64,000 nucleotides of DNA from Parachryseolinea silvisoli (GCF_021190955.1 NZ_JAIOAO010000001.1:2232001-2296000), one strand, 5' to 3'; shown: positions 1 through 9,219, counted from the first letter of the stretch. Made by a program: numbers and translations. Notes: generated by a model from the sequence alone, not told the origin.

Positions 1-32
1 GTCGATTGTCTTTGGAAAAGTATACGCCAGCA

Positions 33-665
33 TCACAAGTCACCTGTTTTTTTTCCTTCTATTGTAAAATTAAAACCTACCAGAAAATACCGTCCCGCAT
101 TCTGAAGATTGAAGCCATAAATAGGAAATGTCCAATTTCCGGATTCAAAGCCGATAAAAGCCCCCGGGTCTGCCACAGTGTCGCCTTGACGCGTGAAATG
201 CGTCAGCTGCACGCTGGGTCCGAAGTAGAACCAGCGCACCGGGATATAACCTAGCTCTGCCCAGCAATACAAAAAATTCGCATCGCTGGTCTGGCTCGAT
301 AGCGTACATTGAGATTGGGAAGAAAAGAACCAGTCGCGGTATTCACCGGTCGTCAAAAAACCCAAAGACCCCCCTTTCAGTTCCCCTGCTACAGCACCCA
401 CGAACGGCGTAAGGGTGTAAGAACCGAATTTATTCTCTTGCTCAAACGTACGCCCGACATTGAGCGAGTATGTATCGATCTCCTCGTAATTAAAGCGGGC
501 CTCGGCATACCAATTTTTCGCATTCTGAAAATGGACGACGGGCATAAAGGTCGCTGTATTCTTATCCCTCCAATAATATTGCTCAAGACCGGTTTGGGCA
601 AATGAGTGTATCTCCTGCGCAAAAACAAAAGCGGCAACAAGCAATACTTTATTTCTCATTGTCAA
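33..665 (-). CDS. Predicted outer-membrane or periplasmic protein, unknown function
   Basis: A 210-residue protein with a clear N-terminal signal peptide (charged start, hydrophobic run, then a site near SFAQ at about residue 24). The rest alternates aromatic and polar residues (YWRDK, WYAEARFNY, WFYFGPSVQ, YFLVGFNFTIEG), which suggests beta strands of a small outer-membrane barrel. Its start overlaps the end of the gene at 649-1197 by 17 bases, so the two are probably co-transcribed and co-translated. I do not recognise the family; the barrel idea is inferred from composition only. Confidence 0.6.
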   Translation of the reverse strand: MTMRNKVLLVAAFVFAQEIHSFAQTGLEQYYWRDKNTATFMPVVHFQNAKNWYAEARFNYEEIDTYSLNVGRTFEQENKFGSYTLTPFVGAVAGELKGGSLGFLTTGEYRDWFFSSQSQCTLSSQTSDANFLYCWAELGYIPVRWFYFGPSVQLTHFTRQGDTVADPGAFIGFESGNWTFPIYGFNLQNAGRYFLVGFNFTIEGKKTGDL

Positions 666-1197
666 TTATTATTAGCTCAGATGTGGATAGTTTATTCAGC
701 AACAAAATATCCTTCAGATGAGGGTTCCAATAAAAAAGCAGTACATCAATCGGGCGCCATAAAAGCACCCAGCTAAAGATATCCAGGCTATTGCCAAACG
801 CTGTGTGGAAATGATTCTCCGGATCTAACAAAAGCGGCACGAACCCCTGGCATACAAGCACGACCACCAGACTAACAATCAGTAACAGCCAGCTTCGGCT
901 TCTGAATTTTTTAAACTCCTTCTCCCGTATCTGTTTCTTTTGCAGGTAATGTCGCCTGATGGCATACATCAAAGGCGCCGCAAACTGCTTATCAACTTCG
1001 CTCGTGCATGTAAACTTATAAAATATGGCCGTATAGCGTTTCGCAGGAATTACACACGTTTTGATATACTCCTCCAACTGATGACTCAGCTGACGCTTAT
1101 AAATTGGAGCGGGATCATGAATATTAAAATAACTATTGATTGTTTGCCTGTCAACGGTAAGAAAAATATCAATTTTATCGAGTACCTCATCTTCCAT
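649..1197 (-). CDS. Membrane protein of unknown function with two predicted helices
   Basis: A 182-residue protein. The first 100 residues are soluble and charged. Two hydrophobic segments follow, at about residues 105-127 and 138-158, and then a short tail. It lies upstream of, and overlaps by 17 bases, the signal-peptide protein at 33-665, so the pair probably acts together at the envelope. No catalytic motif or known domain is visible. The reading is supported by length and by the stop/start overlap. Confidence 0.6.
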   Translation of the reverse strand: MEDEVLDKIDIFLTVDRQTINSYFNIHDPAPIYKRQLSHQLEEYIKTCVIPAKRYTAIFYKFTCTSEVDKQFAAPLMYAIRRHYLQKKQIREKEFKKFRSRSWLLLIVSLVVVLVCQGFVPLLLDPENHFHTAFGNSLDIFSWVLLWRPIDVLLFYWNPHLKDILLLNKLSTSELIIIDNEK

Positions 1198-1251
1198 ATA
1201 TATACAAATACTGTCGTCCTCTGCATCATTGTTTTAAGGGCGGCTCGGCGG

Positions 1252-1617
1252 TTATGCATTTTTAAGACTTTGAACGATGCCTTTACATATTCTATTTAAC
1301 AACGTAATGTTCGCAGGATCGGTGACATTAACTTTTAACTTACTCACGGTGTCGAGGAGCTCGACGTCTGCCAGCATCTCGAGTGTAGGCTTGATTTTAT
1401 GGCATACCCCCTGAAAAAGTCCTGCGTCATTGCGCTGCGACGCTTCTTGCAATACTTGCTGCATTTCCACAAGGTTATCGATCATCGAATCAATCAGCTC
1501 TTGTTTAAATTCTTCATCGCCGTCTGTGTACAAGTCAAAGTCAATAAAAAGGGTTCTTGACACAGAAGATCCGGAAATTTCATCTGGAATCATTTGATAA
1601 GTATTTCGGTATTCCAA
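1252..1617 (-). CDS. Hpt-domain histidine phosphotransfer protein
   Basis: A 121-residue all-helical protein. CHKIKPTLEML near residues 70-80 matches the Hpt pattern, in which the His is the phosphorylated residue and the following K-x-K/P-S/T positions are conserved. Family role: Hpt proteins carry a phosphoryl group between receiver domains in a phosphorelay. It lies about 270 bases downstream of a NarL-type regulator and its PAS kinase, all on the minus strand, so it is likely part of that relay. Neither neighbour is a hybrid kinase, so the actual partners are uncertain. Confidence 0.7.
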   Translation of the reverse strand: MEYRNTYQMIPDEISGSSVSRTLFIDFDLYTDGDEEFKQELIDSMIDNLVEMQQVLQEASQRNDAGLFQGVCHKIKPTLEMLADVELLDTVSKLKVNVTDPANITLLNRICKGIVQSLKNA

Positions 1618-1883
1618 AGGTCTCCATTTGACGGATTGGAGGAATCAGGAAAAAGCTGATTTCCGAAATATCAGGAATGCTGACAGAATCAAAAAAAACC
1701 GAAAACACGAATATTTGGATTGCCTGTAATGTCCCAACGGCGTGTACGGCCGGCCTATAATTTGGTAATCGCCCACTTCACTTGATTTAACACTTATTGT
1801 ATCACCCAACATTAAACGTGTTAAAAAAACACAAACAAACGCCCCCGCAGCGGTGTGGCTGGATAGTGTGCGGACACTATTCA

Positions 1884-2540
1884 CTAAATGAGCTTATGCT
1901 CTATCGCATACTTTGTCAGCTGCGCTGTATTCGAGAAACCCATTTTGTCCTGAATGTGCAGCTTATGCGTTTCAACCGTCTTTATGCTGATGAAAAGCTC
2001 CTCGGCGATTTGCTTCAGGCTCTTTCCGCTCGCAATTAAAACGAGAACTTCATTCTCGCGCCGGGTGAGCTCCCTCGACTTTTTAGTGGGAAGCCCTCTG
2101 CCTTCGGTTTTTCTGAGATAGAAGTCTTCGAAAACAAGTGACATAACCTCCTGGCTAAAGTATCTGCCGCCGTTATAAACGGTTCGTATCGATTGAAGCA
2201 GGTGATCCTGATCAACATCCTTCGGCAAATACCCATCTATACCCGACTCTACCCCCGCCGTAACGAAATCCTTCGTCACTTCACTTGAGATCAAAATAAC
2301 CTTCGCATCCGGATTTTGCTCCTTGATCCAACGGGTTGCTTCTATACCGCTCATTCCCTTCATGACAATATCCATGAGGTATACATCGGGCTGCAGTATA
2401 TCCGGCAGATTGATTGCCTCCTCTCCACTGCTAATACTTGCGAGCACTTCAATATCAGGTGCTGTATTCAACAGCGATCGCAAACCATGTCGTAAGAGAC
2501 CATGATCGTCGACAATTACAACTTTTATCATTTTTTGCAT
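1884..2540 (-). CDS. NarL/FixJ-type response regulator (REC + LuxR HTH)
   Basis: 218 residues, normal for the family. The receiver domain spans about residues 5-125, with the acidic pair VDDHG at 10-12, the phosphoacceptor Asp57 in YLMDIVM, and the conserved Lys in GYLPKD near residue 107. The C-terminal LuxR-type helix-turn-helix is at about 150-212 (LTRRENEVL, IAEELFISIKTVETH). The gene lies 100 bases downstream of a PAS histidine kinase on the same strand, its likely partner. It is predicted to be a cytoplasmic transcription factor; its targets cannot be read from the sequence. Confidence 0.92.
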   Translation of the reverse strand: MQKMIKVVIVDDHGLLRHGLRSLLNTAPDIEVLASISSGEEAINLPDILQPDVYLMDIVMKGMSGIEATRWIKEQNPDAKVILISSEVTKDFVTAGVESGIDGYLPKDVDQDHLLQSIRTVYNGGRYFSQEVMSLVFEDFYLRKTEGRGLPTKKSRELTRRENEVLVLIASGKSLKQIAEELFISIKTVETHKLHIQDKMGFSNTAQLTKYAIEHKLI

Positions 2541-2640
2541 CTATACAACGAATTGCTTAAAAATCATTCCCATGCTACCGCGTCGTCCGCGAGTATGCTA
2601 TATACATGATCTATGTTTTACGCGAGCCCGGTATCGCGCT

Positions 2641-3879
2641 TCATGCCGATGCGGAGACCGGGTAACGCGGTTTGTGCATTCGCGGCAAGGTAACGGTAAG
2701 CTCGGTACCTTTTCCGACTTCACTTTTTATATCGACGTATCCATGAAGCAAATCCACCGCCTTCTGTAATATCGACAATCCTAACCCGGTCCCCTGAATA
2801 GCGTTTGCATTACTGCCCCGGTAGAATGGTTCAAAAAGTTGCTTCATGTCCACATCTGGAATTCCGATACCGTAGTCACGGACGTTGAGGGTCAATTTCT
2901 CATCATCGCCGGCGAGTGTTAAGTCAATATACTTCGCGCCAGGCGAAAATTTAATTGCGTTTGTCAACGTATTGATGACGATGTTTCTGAGCAGCTTCTC
3001 ATCCGACTCAATCGTGTCGAATAAAACATTATATATCAGTCTAATCTTATGGGTACCACCCGTATTCTGCTCAATCTCGCGGCTTAGGCGCCTGAAAAAA
3101 TCGCGAATGTCGACTACACATAATCGTACCGGTATTTTTTCGCCCTCAATCTTTCCGATCGTCAATACATCATCGAGTAAATGGGTCATGTGAGCAACTT
3201 GTTTCTCAATTTGGATAAGTTTCTGCTCAACCTCGAACGGCATGCCCGGCGGCATTAATTTCTTGATAAACTCCGTGGCCGAGGTGATTGTCGACAACGG
3301 CGTACGGAATTCGTGGGAGGCTATGGAAACGAACTTGCTCTTCATATTGACCAGTTCCTTTTCTTTTTGTAAGGCATGATTCAGCTCACGTGTCCGATCT
3401 TGCACCATCTTTTCAAGGTTTCGCCTATATTCTATAAGCTCGGTAATATCCTGTGCGACAAAGATGGCTCCATTGATTATCTTCTCGGGGTCTCGCCTTG
3501 GAAAAGCACTTAGCAGTAATACAAGTCTCTTATCATTTTTTGTGAACACGGGCAATTCAAAATTGCTAATGGCATCGCCTTGCAAGACACGCGCGATCAT
3601 GTGTTCTGTCGCCGCCCTATTCTCTATTCCAACGAATTCATTGACCCAACGTTTGCCCAGAAGGTCCAATTTGGTCATTCCAGACAGGCCAGAAATCACC
3701 GTGTTCCATTCGTTAATGTATCCGTTTCGATCGATCCCAAATATCGGAACGTTGGCATTTTCAATCAGACTTGCCAACTCTCTGGCAACTGCCGTAAACC
3801 TGCTTTCTAACTCTCTTTGCTGGGATATGTCAAACTGCATGAAATGATTTCTTTTAAATTTGCTCACGTCATTAAACAC
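2641..3879 (-). CDS. PAS-domain sensor histidine kinase (soluble)
   Basis: Up to 412 residues. A PAS domain covers about 35-150 (sensing, with DRNGYINEWN), followed by a coiled linker (RRNLEKMVQDRTRELNHAL) and a HisKA domain with His189 in SHEFRTPLS. The HATPase has its N box at NTLTNAIKFSPG, G1 at DYGIGIP and G2 at GTGLGLSI. There are no transmembrane segments, so it is predicted cytosolic. An internal ATG at 3840 (MQFDIS) is an equally good start. It is upstream of the NarL-type regulator at 1884-2540, its probable target. Confidence 0.9.
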   Translation of the reverse strand: MFNDVSKFKRNHFMQFDISQQRELESRFTAVARELASLIENANVPIFGIDRNGYINEWNTVISGLSGMTKLDLLGKRWVNEFVGIENRAATEHMIARVLQGDAISNFELPVFTKNDKRLVLLLSAFPRRDPEKIINGAIFVAQDITELIEYRRNLEKMVQDRTRELNHALQKEKELVNMKSKFVSIASHEFRTPLSTITSATEFIKKLMPPGMPFEVEQKLIQIEKQVAHMTHLLDDVLTIGKIEGEKIPVRLCVVDIRDFFRRLSREIEQNTGGTHKIRLIYNVLFDTIESDEKLLRNIVINTLTNAIKFSPGAKYIDLTLAGDDEKLTLNVRDYGIGIPDVDMKQLFEPFYRGSNANAIQGTGLGLSILQKAVDLLHGYVDIKSEVGKGTELTVTLPRMHKPRYPVSASA

Positions 3880-4567
3880 ACCATCTTACATAATTTAAAC
3901 AGCATACTCTCTGACGTACTGCAGTTACCAGAATAAGATGCTTAGTGAAAGTATATAACTGCCGGAGCTACGTGTCTCATACGCATTGATATCAACCAGT
4001 GAGTCGCCAAGACAGTACAACATCGGCATCAAATCCATGGAGCTCATGTAAAAAAATACTCGTCTACAGCCCGAAACAAATCGGACGTAAGGTTGGCCCT
4101 ACGCATTTCTTCTTCAACTAACGCAGCGTATGCGGGCAATCCTTCTTATTATGTATCGAAGATCATCTTATTGAAGATAAGTAAACTGCGCGCTTTTTGC
4201 AAGGAGTCACTAAAGCGAGACCGGATTCCCATCACTTTTCACCATTATTTATTGTACCCATTTTCATGCCGCATATACTCCCCGCCACTGTATCGCTACT
4301 GTGCTGTAGGAAAATCATCTATTAATAGCTAATCGGGCGACAATTGCACGAGATGACGCACTATCACCGTCACTTCAACACTTGTGAAGCACGAAAAAAA
4401 ATCAGTGAATTAATAACACGAATAAATTTGCCCTGTGATTTAAACACTTATGAATTATTACAAACAGTAGGGCATACTCATACATAACGATTGGCTGCGC
4501 ATAAGTGTAAAGGATACAGAATTAATAGCCCTGTGAGGCATCGTGATTTAAAATAATGACAAGCGCA
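3880..4567. other. Long intergenic region without a convincing gene
   Basis: About 690 bases, AT-rich, between two kinase genes. On the minus strand around 4065-4145 there is a short open stretch reading GLPAYAALVEEEMRRAN, closed by TGA near 4048 and by two stops just upstream; it could be a relic of a lost gene. I see no RNA gene or clear repeat. Confidence 0.4.
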
Positions 4568-4593
4568 CTACACGCGGTCAATACCGCGTGTAG
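4568..4593 (-). terminator. Hairpin at the end of the truncated kinase gene
   Basis: A perfect 11-bp inverted repeat (ctacacgcggt / accgcgtgtag) with a four-base loop. The TGA stop of the kinase at 4578-5333 spans the end of the stem and the loop. There is no strong T run after it on the minus strand, so it could act as a terminator or only as an RNA-stabilising hairpin. Confidence 0.45.
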
Positions 4594-5333
4594 TAACTAT
4601 TCTCGGAAGGTATTCCACCCCCTATGAGATGGTGACTGAGCAAGTCCGTAACATCCTTAACAACCGTATAGAGGTCCACCGCACTTGTGTTGATCGCCGA
4701 TTGTCCTACCGTTGAGTATTTCAGGATGTCGTTTATCAGAAGACCAAATCTCGTCACCCTGTCCTTTAGTATATTGATATTGATGCTCCCATTAGATAAG
4801 GACAGTTCGGTGTCTTCCTGCAGCCAAAGAATAAGATTGTAGATTGCCTGTAAGGGAGCCTGAAGCTCGTGCGATGCCAGATACTTCAATTGGTCCGGTG
4901 CCGCGCTGTCATTAAGACGCTTGGTATACATGGCAATTTTCTGTTCGGCAATCGTTTTATCGGTCAAATCACGGAGAAGGATAATTTTAGAAAAAGTAAT
5001 TCCATCCGGATTCCGAAATTGCAAACAAGAGTACGAGCAGATAAAACTTTGCCCATACCGTGTTATAAATGTATCCTCGCAGTTGTACAAATGGCTGTTC
5101 ATACCCATCAACCAGATTATTTTTTCCGCATTGCCGGGATATGCATAAAGACTGCGTATATGTTTTCCTTTTAATTCCGACGACGAGGAAAAGCCGAGCA
5201 ATTTTAAGGATATATCATTTCCGACTTCAATACAGTTGTCGGCATTAAGAACAAGCAACCCGTCCACCAGAAGTGAGATGATATTCTCCATCAGTTTACC
5301 TGGTACAAATAGGTCCGTCGATTGAATCTGCAT
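4578..5333 (-). CDS. PAS-HisKA protein lacking the ATPase domain (truncated kinase)
   Basis: 251 residues. A PAS domain lies at about 15-130 (VDGLLVLNADNCIEVGN, KIILLRDLTDKT) and a HisKA dimerisation domain follows with His155 in ASHELQAPLQAI. Family members continue for another 120-150 residues with a HATPase carrying N and G boxes. Here the protein ends soon after the HisKA helices (IPSENSYYTRY), and no HATPase is visible downstream. It cannot phosphorylate itself alone. It may be a decayed kinase, or a dimerisation/phosphoacceptor partner of another kinase such as the one at 2641-3879. Confidence 0.75.
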   Translation of the reverse strand: MQIQSTDLFVPGKLMENIISLLVDGLLVLNADNCIEVGNDISLKLLGFSSSSELKGKHIRSLYAYPGNAEKIIWLMGMNSHLYNCEDTFITRYGQSFICSYSCLQFRNPDGITFSKIILLRDLTDKTIAEQKIAMYTKRLNDSAAPDQLKYLASHELQAPLQAIYNLILWLQEDTELSLSNGSININILKDRVTRFGLLINDILKYSTVGQSAINTSAVDLYTVVKDVTDLLSHHLIGGGIPSENSYYTRY

Positions 5334-5535
5334 AGATATTCCTTGTTATAGGCGGGCGCAAACAAAAGTGCACCTTATTGCGACTATTTACATGAGGGAA
5401 AACCTGATTCGATAAAAATAAGGACGGGGGGGGTGCCGCCCTGTTACAATCTATTTCCCCGACTTCATGGCGGTGCGTTTTGGCTGTAAGACCGGACCAC
5501 GTCGGCTAACTTTTCCGGGAGAAGAGATTATCGGC

Positions 5536-5576
5536 ATAAAAAAAACCGCTTAAATGTTTAAGCGGTTTTTTGATGT
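5536..5576. terminator. Bidirectional rho-independent terminator
   Basis: An A-run, a GC-containing stem (aaaccgcttaaa / tttaagcggttt) with a two-base loop, then a T-run. It lies just downstream of tRNA-Asn on the minus strand and can stop transcription in both directions. Confidence 0.85.
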
Positions 5577-5592
5577 TCTGGACTTGCCAGGG

Positions 5593-5666
5593 CTCCTCCT
5601 CTTGGACTTGAACCAAGGACCCTCTGATTAACAGTCAGATGCTCTAACCAGCTGAGCTAAGGAGGA
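5593..5666 (-). tRNA. tRNA-Asn (anticodon GTT)
   Basis: 74 nt with a complete cloverleaf on the minus strand. The acceptor stem is TCCTCCT/AGGAGGA, the D arm has GGTTAGAGC, the anticodon stem TCTGA/TCAGA encloses loop CTGTTAA with anticodon GTT, and the T arm carries GGTTCAAGTCC. The discriminator is G. The 3' CCA is not encoded and must be added after transcription. A terminator follows immediately. Confidence 0.97.
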
Positions 5667-5813
5667 ATGTTAAATTTGGGAGTGCAATATTAATAGGTTG
5701 AGGGGGAATAATCCAAAAGCTGGGGAGATTTTTCTTACAATTTTTAAAAAAGTGTCGTGCAGGACACCGTAGCCCAAAAAAATGAACATCTTCGGAAAAA
5801 TTCAGGTCTATCT

Positions 5814-6698
5814 ATGCGCCTCATTTTGAAATCATTCTACACGCTATCGGTTCTTTTTATGGCTTTTTCCGTCCTGGGACAAAAAATTCCGTTGTACCCC
5901 GCCACGGAGAAAACAACGATCGACGGGTTTGAAAAAGATAAGGAACCGCCGTACCTGGAGTTCTTTAAGGCCCTGCCCGACTCCGCCAGCGGCACGACCA
6001 TTTTGGTATGCCCCGGGGGTGGCTATTCGCACCTGGCCGACCAGCACGAGGGGCGTGATGTTGCGGCCTTTTATAACCGGCATGGCTACAATGTTTTTGT
6101 GCTGCACTACCGCCTGAACTCGCCCGACCAAAGTGGCCATCGGTTCCCCGACCAATATCGCGATGTGACGACAGCCCTGCGCGTGATCAAGTCGCGTGCA
6201 AAAGAATGGAAGTTGAACCCCGAGCGCATCGGCATCCTGGGATTTTCCGCGGGCGGTCACTTGGCTTCTATGGCCACCACCATGCACCTGCCGGCAGTGA
6301 AGAAAGCAAAGTCGCCGTTGGAGCAATACAACTCGCGGCCGGCCTTCTCTATTTTGATTTATCCAGTCATTGCTTTGTCGGGCCCGGCGGCGCACCGCGG
6401 CAGCTGTGAGATGTTGCTCGGTAAGAACCCTGACGATGCCCTGGTTGATTCGCTCTCGACCTATAACCGCGTCGATGCACACACCCCTCCTACCTTTTTA
6501 GTTCACTCTACCGACGACCAGGCCGTGCCGCCGGAAAACAGCCTCCTCTTCTATCAAGCCCTTCGCAAGCATGGCATACCCGCCAGTCTCCATGTTTATG
6601 ACCACGGCGGCCACGGCTATGGCATGGCTCCAAAAGATGATGCGTTGAACACCTGGCCGGATCTGAGCGTGGCCTGGCTGAAAAAACTCGGTTATTAG
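5814..6698 (+). CDS. Secreted alpha/beta hydrolase, acetyl-esterase type
   Basis: 294 residues from the ATG at 5814; an upstream GTG at 5757 would add 19 residues ahead of a good signal peptide (LILKSFYTLSVLFMAFSVLGQ), so I prefer 5814. The alpha/beta-hydrolase core shows the oxyanion motif CPGGGYSHL, the nucleophile elbow GFSAGGH, an acidic residue in HSTDDQAVPPENS and the catalytic His in HGGHGYG. The family (BD-FAE / xylan acetyl-esterase-like) removes acyl groups from plant polysaccharides. It is predicted to be exported. No polysaccharide-use locus surrounds it, so the substrate is open. Confidence 0.88.
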   Translation: MRLILKSFYTLSVLFMAFSVLGQKIPLYPATEKTTIDGFEKDKEPPYLEFFKALPDSASGTTILVCPGGGYSHLADQHEGRDVAAFYNRHGYNVFVLHYRLNSPDQSGHRFPDQYRDVTTALRVIKSRAKEWKLNPERIGILGFSAGGHLASMATTMHLPAVKKAKSPLEQYNSRPAFSILIYPVIALSGPAAHRGSCEMLLGKNPDDALVDSLSTYNRVDAHTPPTFLVHSTDDQAVPPENSLLFYQALRKHGIPASLHVYDHGGHGYGMAPKDDALNTWPDLSVAWLKKLGY

Positions 6699-6808
6699 TC
6701 CACCTGAATATCAACACGTTGCAGGTGCTTGTAGAAAATGTCTGCTGTTTTGGCAACTCTGATCCAAATTGTTCGTAAGTTTACTTTGTTACCCAAAGTA
6801 CTTTAGCA

Positions 6809-7432
6809 ATGAAGAAAATCCAGGAGTATGAAAAGGATCTCGCATCGATCCGAACGATGATGGAGCGATCCGCCAAGTTCATCTCCCTGAGTGGCCTGTC
6901 GGGTGTGTTAGCAGGTATCTATGCCCTCGGCGGCGCGGTAGCGGCTTACTTTATTGCGTATTACCCGGTGTCACCGTTGCGGTACCGTATTTACTCTGTA
7001 CAAGATCCTGCCACATTGCTGAAGCTGATCGCCGTAGCGGTTGTGGTGTTAATCGCTTCGCTGACAACGGGCATTATCCTGAGCAGCCGCAAGGCACGGC
7101 ACGACGGCAGCAGCCTTTGGACTCCCGCCAGCCGCAGATTGTTGCTCAGTGTATCGATACCGTTGCTTACAGGTGGTATATTTGTCCTGATCATGTTGGG
7201 TACCGGACACTACGGTCTGGCCGCCCCGGCCTGTCTCGTTTTTTATGGGCTGGCGCTAATACACGGCAGCTCGAATACAGTGGACGAGATTCGGTACCTG
7301 GGTTACTCGGAAATTATTCTCGGGCTCATCGCCACGAGCTTTCCGGGATACGGCTTGATCTTTTGGGCAATCGGTTTTGGTTTATTACATATTTTCTACG
7401 GCAGCATCATGTATCGAAAATATGAGAAGTGA
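6809..7432 (+). CDS. Membrane protein paired with a winged-helix regulator
   Basis: 207 residues. A short cytoplasmic helix (MKKIQEYEKDLASIRTMMERS) precedes about six hydrophobic segments: roughly 28-50, 68-90, 112-132, 135-152, 163-180 and 182-198. No transporter motif is visible. It is followed after 16 bases by a winged-helix regulator and then by a radical SAM protein and creD. I recall this membrane protein / wHTH pairing in Bacteroidota, where the membrane partner has no assigned function. Confidence 0.75.
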   Translation: MKKIQEYEKDLASIRTMMERSAKFISLSGLSGVLAGIYALGGAVAAYFIAYYPVSPLRYRIYSVQDPATLLKLIAVAVVVLIASLTTGIILSSRKARHDGSSLWTPASRRLLLSVSIPLLTGGIFVLIMLGTGHYGLAAPACLVFYGLALIHGSSNTVDEIRYLGYSEIILGLIATSFPGYGLIFWAIGFGLLHIFYGSIMYRKYEK

Positions 7433-7448
7433 GTGAAGCAACGACGAC

Positions 7449-7751
7449 GTGAAAAACCCTTTTGAACAACTCGATAAGGTATTAGAGCACAGCACGCGGC
7501 TGCAGATCATGTCTATGCTGCTGATGCACGACGCTATTGACTTTAATACGTTTAAAGAGGAGCTGAAATTGTCAGACGGCAGCCTGGCCTCGCACATGAA
7601 AGCGCTGGAAAAGGAAAACTATGTGGCCGTGACAAAATCTTTTGTCGAGCGAAAGCCAAAAACAAAATACAAGATCACGGCGAATGGACGGCACGCCTTT
7701 AAGAAACACATCGACGCCCTCGAGGCGGTGGTAAGGCAGCAACGCGACTGA
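7449..7751 (+). CDS. Winged-helix transcriptional regulator (MarR/ArsR-like fold)
   Basis: 100 residues beginning with GTG. A helix-turn-helix (FNTFKEELKLSDGSLASHMKAL) is followed by a basic wing (KSFVERKPKTKYKITANG), a compact DNA-binding fold of the kind found in small one-domain regulators. It lies 16 bases after the membrane protein at 6809-7432 and upstream of a radical SAM gene and creD. It may control those neighbours, as similar regulators commonly precede creD. Confidence 0.85.
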   Translation: MKNPFEQLDKVLEHSTRLQIMSMLLMHDAIDFNTFKEELKLSDGSLASHMKALEKENYVAVTKSFVERKPKTKYKITANGRHAFKKHIDALEAVVRQQRD

Positions 7752-7800
7752 TTTTTTTTATCGATACACTTTCAATTTAAAAGTACTTCTGTAGTAATAT

Positions 7801-9219
7801 ATGAAGGTTAAAATGATATTGCCTGCACTGACGGAAGCAGAGAGTCCGTTCTGGCGCCCAATCAAATATTCGCTCTTCCCTCCCCTGGGATTGGCGACGC
7901 TGGCATCGTATCTGTCGCCGGACGATACGGTCGAGCTGCAAGACCAGCACGTAGAGCGCGTCGACCTCGACGACCGGCCCGACCTGGTCGTGATACAGGT
8001 ATACATCACGAATGCGTACCGCGCATATGCTTTCGCCGATCACTACCGGGCGAAGGGTTCGTATGTTGTACTGGGTGGGCTGCACGTAACTTCATTACCG
8101 GAAGAAGCCGCGCCGCATGCCGATACGATCTTTCTCGGTCCGGGGGAAGAAACCTTTCCACAGTTCCTGCGCGACTTCCGCGCCAAAAGACCGCTGAAGC
8201 GCTACTTCTCTGCGATTCGTACGCTGGAAGGTATTCCCCCCATACGGCGTGACCTGATCAAACGCCATCTTTACCTGGTTCCCAATTCCATCGTGGTAAC
8301 ACGTGGCTGCCCGCACCATTGCACCTTCTGTTATAAAGACGCATTTTTCGAAGGCGGTAAAACGTTCTATACCCAGGCCGTGGACGATGCCCTGGCGGAG
8401 ATCGATCGCCTGCCCGGACGCCACCTCTATTTCCTGGACGACCACTTGCTGGGCAATGTAAAATTTGCCTCCGCGCTCTTCGAAGGCATGAAGGGTATGA
8501 ACCGGGTGTTCCAGGGCGCCTCCACCATTGACTCCATTCTGCGGGGTAACCTCATCGAACAGGCGGCAGAAGCTGGGCTGCGCAGTGTGTTTGTAGGTTT
8601 CGAAACATTCTCGCCCGAGAACCTGCGGCAGAGTAACAAAAAACAAAACCTGCAAAAGGACTATCAGCGTGCGGTCAAGCGCCTGCATTCCCTCGGCATT
8701 ATGATCAACGGCAGTTTTGTGTTCGGCCTGGACGACGACGGTCCGGATGTTTTTAAACGCACCGTCGACTGGGGCGTCAGCAACGGCATCACTACTTCTA
8801 CTTATCACATTCTAACGCCTTACCCTGGCACTGCGCTGTATACCGACATGCAACGGCAGGGACGTATACTGACGGACAACTGGGATTTGTACGACACCCG
8901 GCACGTGGTCTACCAAACGCGTCGCCTGTCGGCCGAAGCCCTGGAGGAGGGGTATCATTGGGCATATCGCGAATTCTATCGCTGGAGCAACATTACCAAA
9001 GCGAGTCTCACGCACGATTCTGCCAAACACATGCTTAAACATTTTCTCTACAGTGGTGGTTGGAAAAAATTCGAGCCCCTGTGGAATGTCCTGATCAAGA
9101 CCCGCAGCCTGGAGAATATGCTGCCGCTGCTGGAAGCGATTCTCGCAAAAGTGCGCACCAAACCCGAGCCTGCAGTCGAACAGCCGCTCCCAGCATCTTC
9201 AACCCTCACCCTTCAATAG
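7801..9219 (+). CDS. B12-binding-type radical SAM protein
   Basis: 472 residues. The N-terminal 150 residues resemble a cobalamin-binding domain (PPLGLATLASYL, VVIQVYITNAYRAYAFADHY, VVLGGLHVTSLPEEA), as in B12 radical SAM enzymes. The radical SAM core follows with the iron-sulfur cluster motif C-x3-C-x2-C in RGCPHHCTFCY at about 174-181, and later motifs FLDDHLLG and FVGFETFSPENLRQ. Such enzymes do methylations, ring formations or cyclisations. No precursor peptide or partner enzyme is next to it, so the substrate is unknown. It sits between a winged-helix regulator and creD. Confidence 0.88.
   Translation: MKVKMILPALTEAESPFWRPIKYSLFPPLGLATLASYLSPDDTVELQDQHVERVDLDDRPDLVVIQVYITNAYRAYAFADHYRAKGSYVVLGGLHVTSLPEEAAPHADTIFLGPGEETFPQFLRDFRAKRPLKRYFSAIRTLEGIPPIRRDLIKRHLYLVPNSIVVTRGCPHHCTFCYKDAFFEGGKTFYTQAVDDALAEIDRLPGRHLYFLDDHLLGNVKFASALFEGMKGMNRVFQGASTIDSILRGNLIEQAAEAGLRSVFVGFETFSPENLRQSNKKQNLQKDYQRAVKRLHSLGIMINGSFVFGLDDDGPDVFKRTVDWGVSNGITTSTYHILTPYPGTALYTDMQRQGRILTDNWDLYDTRHVVYQTRRLSAEALEEGYHWAYREFYRWSNITKASLTHDSAKHMLKHFLYSGGWKKFEPLWNVLIKTRSLENMLPLLEAILAKVRTKPEPAVEQPLPASSTLTLQ

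Noticed and set aside
5425-5435. Run of nine G near 5430
   Set aside because: Isolated in non-coding DNA with no partner C run nearby; not evidence for a quadruplex or slippage gene.
5844-6482. Minus-strand open frame opposite the esterase
   Set aside because: Antisense shadow of an alpha/beta hydrolase with all catalytic motifs.
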